10,778 nt of DNA from Cephalothrix simula (Eukaryota; Nemertea; Palaeonemertea; Archinemertea; Cephalotrichidae): the NCBI GenBank assembly GCA_035591015.1, contig JAXIUW010215953.1, positions 1 to 10,778 of the forward strand. The letters are read 5' to 3'. The translations under genes were made by a program, and so were the position numbers. Shown here piece by piece: positions 6,801-10,778 of the stretch (position 1 is its first letter; each line of letters begins with the position of its first letter). The notes below the pieces were generated by a model. It was given only the letters and a program-made list of their open reading frames with translations. It ran no database searches and had not been told where the DNA came from.

Positions 6801-9800
6801 TAAAGCCTACATGAAAATGTATGAACCGTAGGGAGGGGGAACGTCCGCTCCTAATTGCACGTTAACAGGTCGGTACGTTAATCTTTACTGATCTTTATGA
6901 CGATATGCAAAAATCAAAGTCCAGGGGCAAAACGAAGTCGGTGATTAAATGTTTTTGGATATTTTTATCCAAAAACATTGGTAATAGCGTAAATGGAGTC
7001 ATCAGGAGAGACTATTAAAGTTTCCATTATTTCATATAAAATGAAATTTTGGCAGTGGCCCCCTTCCCTCTGGGATTAAAACCCCGACTCTAGCTGTATA
7101 TAGAAAATAGCGAAAGTCGATGACATTTCATTTCATTTCATTTCTGTTTTCGGATCCTGATCATTTAAAATCTCATCTTTGACTAAAATTTTAGTTTGAA
7201 AATGGATTTTTCTCTGTACAAACAGCGTTACATACCTTTTATATTAGCATTTGCTCTTAGATCTAGATCTAAGATCTTAGATCTTCTTTTTGTTAGGCTA
7301 CTTACTCTACTTAGGCAAAGGAAGCTAATAATAAAAGCCTACCTGACTGTCAAGTCCAAGCGTTATCAACATCATGAAGAAGAGGATTGACCAGAATGGA
7401 GAAATTGGTAAATGTGTGACAGCGTCAGGGTAAATGATAAAGGCAAGACCGGCGCCACTTGTTGCTACTTGATCAACTGAAATACCGGTGATTTCGGAAA
7501 GATACCCAAGGAATGAAAATATTACGAATCCAGCAAAGAAACTTGTTGCACAATTTCCGAAGCAAACGATTAGTGAATCTCTGTAAAACAAAAAATATTC
7601 AGATTCTTCAACGAATTCTGCTTTTTTTCCAGTTATGAACTTTATTTTATAACCAACTGGTATTTTATGGCAAGAACTATTAAAAACTTTCTACCTCAAT
7701 ACATTGTTGTGGAATCTGTTGTAGCTGGACAAAGCAATCAATCCACCCCAGCAAGCAGAGAGTGAAAAGAAGATCTGCACCACAGCATCGTACCATATTT
7801 TAGCATCTGTGAGTCTTGAGAAATCGGGAATGATGTAAAATCTTATACCGTTACCACTTCCTGGTAAAGTCAATCCATAGATAAAAAGGATGACCAAAAC
7901 AACATATGGAAACAGGGCCGTAAAGTAAACAACCTGAAAGTATTCAATATAAGTTAACCTTTGATCAATGGAAAAACCACAAGATCTTATTTGTTATTGC
8001 GCATACTTACTCTACCAGACGATTTGATACCTCTACTTAGGCAAAGGAAGCAGATAATAAAAGCTAGTAGGAAACAGAGACAAAGCTGCCATTTTATTTT
8101 GCCAAGGCCACCATTAAGATCGAGTTCGTCCGATTGTGCTAGTACGAATCTCCTATAAAAATCAAATGATATAAAATTAAGGCCTTGATCAATGCAGTTG
8201 GTTAAAACAGGTCCAGCCACGAGGGATATCTGCTATCACTTCCGGGTTTTTAAACCTCATAACACCTATGTCCATATAGAGGTCAGATCCTTGACAAATT
8301 GATGGAAAAGTTGGATTGAGGCACATCTATTTCGGTCCCCGTCTAGATCTAGAAGGGGCATTGCAAACCGTTAACTACATGTATGAAAATATTTGGAAAG
8401 GGAATGAAAAGTTAAACATCATCAATAGGGATGGTTTAGAATATTTGGGAGTGGTGGTACCCCCGGCCCCTTCCTTAGCTGACTCCCGAAAAGTCCGAAA
8501 AGTTTAAGTCCATTCTCGATCAACACCAGATTCCTTCCCGCAACTAGAACCTTTACGTTTTGAACATAATAAAACACTTACTCGAAATACTCCTGACTTG
8601 CCGGTGCTCTCTTAATTCCTGCTGATGCTGCTGCTGTTGAATTCCACATACTGTAAAGTGTGCCATTCTTAAAGTAGCACAGTCCATCTGTGACATTTCG
8701 GATAAATTGTGTGGTATCCCTGCAGTCCTTGAGTGGAAGAGCTTCTGCGCAATCTAAAATTGAAAAGTATCAAGCCATGCCTGTACCATTTTCAGCACTT
8801 CTCGACAGTTTATTTCCGAGAACTAAATTAGTCTACTCTAGTTTACGAGAGTCAATCAGCCCCGCGCTGCTATCGGCGCGCTGGAGTTGATATTGTTGGA
8901 GGAGCAGGCTACAAAGTAAACCGGTAGTGACTACAGGCTGTCATTCATCACAGTAAAATTAGTCTTGACTCGATGTTCAATCAACCCCCCTCTCGAAGGT
9001 CTGACCAAACATAATTGGTAGTTTACTACGGTAAATCAGTCAATATTCGTCACATTTTTTCGATTTACGGAAGATCTTCATCCTTCTTCAAGGAAGTTTG
9101 GTAGAGATCGTTGTCCATTGGGATTCTTGCCCTTCTTGTATGACATACTCATATACAGTTTGACATACTCGAAATCATAGTCATACACTGAGATAGGACA
9201 TTCATCCAGAAAATCCCTGCAGGAAACATTCATCCCTGTGCTTCTTTCGAAATACTAATCATCCCTGGGGGACACCTTTCACATCACCGGTCGCGGAAAA
9301 GGTCGCCAATAACACTGATATGCCTCTGAGGCTTTGGAAGTGTGACTGACCAAATTATGAATTTGGACTGTCAATGATGTAAGCACGATAATGTAGTTCC
9401 TTTATTTAGGGGTAAACTATTGTATTGCCTAAATGGTTTTCTTCCATTATTCTCGGGTGGAAATGTAAAATAGATAATTAAGCCTATTTTCATTGGACTA
9501 CGTACAATTTTGTAAATTAGCATTTTGAGCATATACATAAATACGTACATTTAGTATTCCATTCTTTGTTACAGTACTGCCAGGGCAAATCACTTGTGAA
9601 GGAGGCAAAGAGGTAGTAGAATGCCCATGCTATAATCATGTTGTAATAAATGGCTACCATAGATGAAACGATCACCATACCATAGCCAACACCTGGAAAA
9701 AATTCATTTGCCAGTCGGAGAAAAAATTGCTGAGAATCCAGAGAAATCGCGAAAATTCGGAGAAATACTGGTCAACATTCTGAGCTACAAAAGTGCTAGT

Positions 9801-10531
9801 TTATTTTGTATTTAAATGGAGATTATGGTTTCGGTAAATTGGATAATTACCAGTAAAACCTGCTGAAAATTTCCAACAGTTGAGAGGTCCAAGACTTGTG
9901 AACTGACCAAGTGAAAGTTCCATCAAAAAGATAGGAAGACCAACGAAAACCAATGCAATGGCGTATGGTATCAAAAAGGCACCTAAATGAGGATAAGAGA
10001 ATTATATCATAATCTACAACTCAGAAAATTTTTGGAGGAGCTTTTTTATCGCAGGGGACCGCACCTGCTGAAATTGGTAAAAGCCCCCGTAGAAGCGATC
10101 AGCCAATTTGTTTTCAGTACTTACCACCTCCATTCTTGTAACAAAGATAAGGAAATCGCCATACGTTTCCGAGACCTACAGCATAACCCAGACATGACAA
10201 TAAAAAGTCGAGTTGTCCAGTCCAGTTTCCACGTTCTTCATTTTCATCTACACCGAAAACTTGTGTTCTATCTGCTTCAGCTTGTTCTATCTCCTAGAAT
10301 TAAGGCGTTAAAGAAAAAATAAAATGAAAACTCACATTATTTTTAAAAGCTTAATTGCTGACAGCGATTTTTCCACAATTCGGAAAGTTATTATTATTAT
10401 CTGAGTTTAAAAATCTAACTAATTTTTGACACAATTTATTAACTCTCTTAAAATAGTGCATGATACATGTACTTTACCTGCTTCTCATGGTCTTTATTGA
10501 GATGCGCTTTGTGAATGTGCGGCTCTGAATC
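3819..10531 (-). CDS. Gene A: SLC6 family Na+/Cl- dependent transporter, glycine-transporter-like (5' incomplete)
   Basis: Fourteen exons join in phase: 10531–10478, 10293–10125, 9982–9851, 9692–9549, 8753–8582, 8152–8011, 7933–7695, 7580–7343, 6288–6160, 5888–5789, 5707–5607, 5513–5346, 4134–4003 and 3881–3819. The result is 660 residues plus TAA, close to full SLC6 length; only the start exon is off the right edge. Numbering from the first visible residue, expected ligands are present: Ala56, Val57 and Asn61 in TM1, Asp428 and Ser429 in TM8 (LGLDSQ) for Na+, and Tyr81, Ser328, Asn360 and Ser364 for Cl-. The second extracellular loop has three N-glycosylation sequons (Asn186, 196, 204). TM6 reads [10 protein letters not shown], which I recall as close to GlyT2. 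The protein should be a 12-helix plasma-membrane symporter with cytoplasmic ends. The family is certain; glycine as substrate is inference. Confidence 0.95.
4003..4134 (-). CDS. Gene A exon 13: start of cytoplasmic C-terminus
   Basis: The acceptor TTTTTTTAG precedes 4134 and the donor GTAAGT follows 4003. The 44 codons read [20 protein letters not shown] followed by [20 protein letters not shown] and ELQQ. The P-x-WGP-x-L-x-x-HR block is the usual juxtamembrane motif after TM12 in glycine and related SLC6 transporters. Rich in His and Tyr, otherwise ordinary. Confidence 0.92.
4135..5345. other. Intron of gene A with repeat-like DNA
   Basis: This 1.2-kb intron holds no convincing exon. It contains a stretch rich in TACG words (about 4410–4590, e.g. 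TGTACGCTGTACGCTGTACG), a GTACAGGGTGTCTC-type word read on the minus strand (about 4907–4920) of a kind often met in animal repeats, and short dyads at 5029–5049 and 5121–5140. The reading frames at 4082–4447 and 4413–4694 lack family features. Confidence 0.6.
5121..5140. other. Perfect 20-bp palindrome with TTCTAGAA core
   Basis: AATATTTTCTAGAAAATATT is its own reverse complement. The core TTCTAGAA matches a pair of heat-shock-element units, but in an AT-rich intron this may well be chance. Confidence 0.3.
5346..5513 (-). CDS. Gene A exon 12: TM11–TM12 region
   Basis: The acceptor TTCCAG precedes 5513 and the donor GAG|GTTAGT follows 5346. The 56 codons begin [20 protein letters not shown] and continue through [20 protein letters not shown] to [16 protein letters not shown]. 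The YGDYIFP...GWGMS block is the extracellular loop leading into TM12. The AKGSFKE end matches the family's cytoplasmic exit after TM12. Phases are 0 at both ends. Confidence 0.94.
5607..5707 (-). CDS. Gene A exon 11: intracellular loop 5 and start of TM11
   Basis: Bounded by CTCTAG before 5707 and GTAATA after 5607. It encodes (G)[14 protein letters not shown], then [19 protein letters not shown]. The F-x-x-D-I-x-x-M-I-G element and W..CW...TP are well conserved in SLC6 proteins. Introns on both sides are short (81 and 93 bp). Confidence 0.94.
5789..5888 (-). CDS. Gene A exon 10: TM10
   Basis: The acceptor TTCTTCCAG precedes 5888 and the donor GTAAGT follows 5789. It reads [20 protein letters not shown], then [14 protein letters not shown], ending in phase 1. 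The GIY-x-F-x-L-x-D extracellular gate, with the Asp that pairs with the TM1 Arg in LeuT-fold transporters, is intact. Confidence 0.94.
6160..6288 (-). CDS. Gene A exon 9: end of TM8 to TM9
   Basis: The acceptor TATTTTCAG precedes 6288 and the donor GTAAGT follows 6160. The 43 codons encode [20 protein letters not shown], then [20 protein letters not shown] and ATN. The intron before it splits the family motif DSQ|F at the usual place. Confidence 0.94.
6506..6753 (+). mobile_element. tRNA-derived SINE, antisense within gene A intron
   Basis: The head has a box A (TGGCCGAGTGG, 6518–6528) typical of Ser/Leu type II tRNAs and a box B inside a T-arm, GTGAG-TTCGAGT-CTTAC (6577–6593). The anticodon region is degenerate and contains TGACGTCA, so it is not a working tRNA gene. 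An unrelated body of about 110 bp follows, then a GAAAAT-type repeat tail. The sequence AATGAAGTGATTT (6493–6505) before it and AATGAAATGATTT (6754–6766) after it differ at one base and look like a target-site duplication. It lies in the intron between exons 8 and 9, in opposite orientation to the gene. I cannot name the SINE family. Confidence 0.82.
6724..6760. repeat. GAAAAT microsatellite (SINE tail)
   Basis: Four to five GAAAAT units end the SINE body and grade into GATAATGAAATG. Simple tails of this kind are common in SINEs mobilised by a LINE partner. Confidence 0.8.
6767..7257. other. Intron DNA with small hairpin and simple repeat
   Basis: No exon is found. A clean hairpin occurs at 6948–6979 (14-bp arms AATGTTTTTGGATA with a TTTT loop), and (CATTT)4 occurs at 7124–7144. 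The minus strand around 7060–7100 carries GGGGTTTTAATCCC, a faint tRNA T-arm look-alike. Confidence 0.55.
7265..7284. repeat. Perfect 20-bp palindrome of AGATCT words
   Basis: AGATCTAAGATCTTAGATCT reads the same on both strands and overlaps a further AGATCT (7259–7264). It sits just before the duplicated exon fragment. The source intron also has AAGATCTTA at 7981–7989, so it may belong to the duplicated block. Confidence 0.6.
7298..7338 (-). pseudogene. Duplicated fragment of gene A exon 6 with its splice donor
   Basis: The 34 bp at 7305–7338 match 8031–8064, the coding end of exon 6 (…[12 protein letters not shown]), with two mismatches. The next ~12 bp (TACTTACTCTAC on the plus strand) match the exon 6 donor region. 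About 20 bp of the source between two CTCTAC words is missing. The copy lies within the first 5 bp of the intron after exon 8 and keeps a GTAAGT. Reading exon 8 through to this decoy donor meets a TAG at the sixth codon. Confidence 0.75.
7343..7580 (-). CDS. Gene A exon 8: TM7–TM8
   Basis: The acceptor TTTTACAG precedes 7580 and the donor CAG|GTAGGC follows 7343. The 79 codons begin [20 protein letters not shown], pass through [11 protein letters not shown] (extracellular loop 4 and its family signature), and end ITLGLDSQ. It holds Asn360 and Ser364 (Cl- and Na1 sites) and Asp428 and Ser429 (Na2 site). The donor is weaker (GTAGGC) than most others in the gene, and a decoy GTAAGT lies just downstream. 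Confidence 0.95.
7695..7933 (-). CDS. Gene A exon 7: TM5–TM6
   Basis: The acceptor CTTTCAG precedes 7933 and the donor GTAGAA follows 7695. It reads [20 protein letters not shown], then [10 protein letters not shown], with [20 protein letters not shown] in unwound TM6 and HNNVLR at the end. TM6 carries Ser328 of the chloride site. The SLSA-WGG wording is glycine-transporter-like (from memory, GlyT2 rather than GlyT1, which has Gly at the second Ser). Confidence 0.95.
8011..8152 (-). CDS. Gene A exon 6: end of loop 2 to TM4
   Basis: The acceptor TTTTATAG precedes 8152 and the donor AGA|GTAAGT follows 8011. It completes the Glu of EYFE and reads [20 protein letters not shown], then [20 protein letters not shown] and GIKSSGR. 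KSSGR before VVYFTA is the usual loop between TM4 and TM5. The 3' end of this exon is the source of the partial duplication at 7298–7338. Confidence 0.95.
8153..8581. other. Intron of gene A, no recognised element
   Basis: A plus-strand frame at 8316–8507 encodes 63 residues (starting [20 protein letters not shown]) and has fairly protein-like composition. It has no recognised domain and no partner exon. It could be a worn fragment of a mobile-element protein or chance. Confidence 0.35.
8582..8753 (-). CDS. Gene A exon 5: glycosylated extracellular loop 2
   Basis: The acceptor AATTTTAG precedes 8753 and the donor GA|GTAAGT follows 8582. It encodes [20 protein letters not shown], then [20 protein letters not shown] and up to ASQEYF. 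Three N-glycosylation sequons (NVT, NGT, NST) and cysteines fit the large loop 2 between TM3 and TM4. The exon is the least conserved in the family, as expected. Confidence 0.92.
8754..9548. other. Intron of gene A, no exon seen
   Basis: Nearly 800 bp without a supported exon. It shows a GC-rich patch with inverted CCGCGC/GCGCGC words (about 8860–8885), a loose repetition of GACATACTC (about 9140–9170) and several CATCCCTG words (about 9210–9270). None forms a clear element. Confidence 0.5.
9549..9692 (-). CDS. Gene A exon 4: TM3
   Basis: The acceptor TTTTTTCCAG precedes 9692 and the donor GTACGT follows 9549. It reads (G)[20 protein letters not shown], then [20 protein letters not shown], then NKEWNTK. 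IYYN holds the TM3 Tyr that closes the substrate site, and LPW-x-x-C...WNT opens loop 2, with the first Cys of the conserved disulphide. Confidence 0.95.
9851..9982 (-). CDS. Gene A exon 3: TM2
   Basis: The acceptor CTCATTTAG precedes 9982 and the donor GTAATT follows 9851. It encodes (G)[18 protein letters not shown], then [20 protein letters not shown], then SAGFT. Same length and phases as the gene B TM2 exon. The Pro-Tyr pair at residues 80–81 contributes the TM2 chloride ligand. Confidence 0.95.
10125..10293 (-). CDS. Gene A exon 2: N-terminal tail and TM1
   Basis: The acceptor ATTCTAG precedes 10293 and the donor GTAAGT follows 10125. The exon reads [20 protein letters not shown], then [14 protein letters not shown], then [20 protein letters not shown] and GG(G). 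From RGNWTG onward it differs from gene B by a single residue (Q/R), while the tail before it has diverged, as expected for a constrained core and a free cytoplasmic tail. Confidence 0.96.
10294..10477. other. Intron of gene A
   Basis: Short AT-rich intron between the tail exon and the TM1 exon, with a small ATT-repeat near 10389–10400. Nothing else is seen. Confidence 0.6.
10478..10531 (-). CDS. Gene A exon 1 (first visible): cytoplasmic N-terminal segment
   Basis: The acceptor, behind an ATTTTTTTACTATTAAAG tract, precedes 10531, and the donor CAG|GTAAAG follows 10478. The 18 codons read [18 protein letters not shown] in phase 0. The same position and EKQ ending in gene B (1496–1564) support it. 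The preceding exon with the ATG is not visible; no ATG frame with a suitable phase-0 donor was found between 10532 and the window end. Confidence 0.72.
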
Positions 10532-10778
10532 CTTTAATAGTAAAAAAATTATGTTGAGCACAAAAATTATGAGAAACAGCGGTTCACGATTGGGATGGGT
10601 TGAGGACGACAAAGAATGCTGATTTGTCGATTAATAGGAGTGTCATTGCTGACACGTTCACGTGATAAAATCATGACATAAAATCAATACAGTCAGCATT
10701 ATAAGTCAGAAAATCAATATCTAAGAGAAAATCATTGAGATGCTATTAAAACACCAACGCAGCGTAGTGAGCATCTGT

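Noticed and set aside
9987-10322. Plus-strand 111-codon frame
   Set aside because: It is the antisense shadow of gene A's TM1 exon and flanking intron.
1-10778. CRISPR array, operon or other prokaryotic system
   Set aside because: No regularly spaced repeats and no uninterrupted bacterial-type genes; the exon–intron structure is clearly eukaryotic.

Overview
This is an animal nuclear-genome window. Coding sequence sits in short exons on the minus strand, separated by GT–AG introns with good donor and acceptor sites, in AT-rich DNA carrying a tRNA-derived SINE, foldback or MITE-like repeats and microsatellites. The many introns and the mix of repeats suggest an invertebrate, perhaps a mollusc or another lophotrochozoan. 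That placement is an inference, and the sequence alone does not fix the phylum.

The main content is two head-to-tail copies of an SLC6 (sodium- and chloride-dependent neurotransmitter/amino-acid) transporter gene, both transcribed right to left. Gene A (10531 down to 3819) is nearly complete. I can chain 14 coding exons with matching phases into 660 residues plus a stop codon; only the first exon with the start codon lies beyond the right edge. It has the 12-helix LeuT-fold motifs, the Na+ and Cl- ligands and a glycosylated second extracellular loop. Its wording is closest, from memory, to glycine transporters. No frameshift or stop interrupts it.

Gene B (left end) shows its N-terminal part: an exon ending in EKQ, the TM1 exon and the TM2 exon, nearly identical in layout to gene A. 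The rest runs off the left edge. Two candidate first exons compete: a short one at 1819–1890, and a longer one at 2339–2569 that encodes a predicted coiled coil and ends at a consensus donor in the correct phase.

The rest is intron or intergenic DNA: a MITE-like element with terminal inverted repeats (301–710), ~90-bp direct repeats flanking gene B's TM1 exon, a nested palindrome (2025–2144), a ~60-bp-arm hairpin bracketed by a 12-bp direct repeat (3265–3462), an antisense SINE with probable target-site duplication (6493–6766), and a small duplicated piece of gene A's exon 6 and its splice donor placed just inside the intron after exon 8.

I see no prokaryotic feature, CRISPR array, or new multi-gene system. 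The more unusual points are the possible coiled-coil N-terminus of gene B and the partial exon duplication with a decoy donor.
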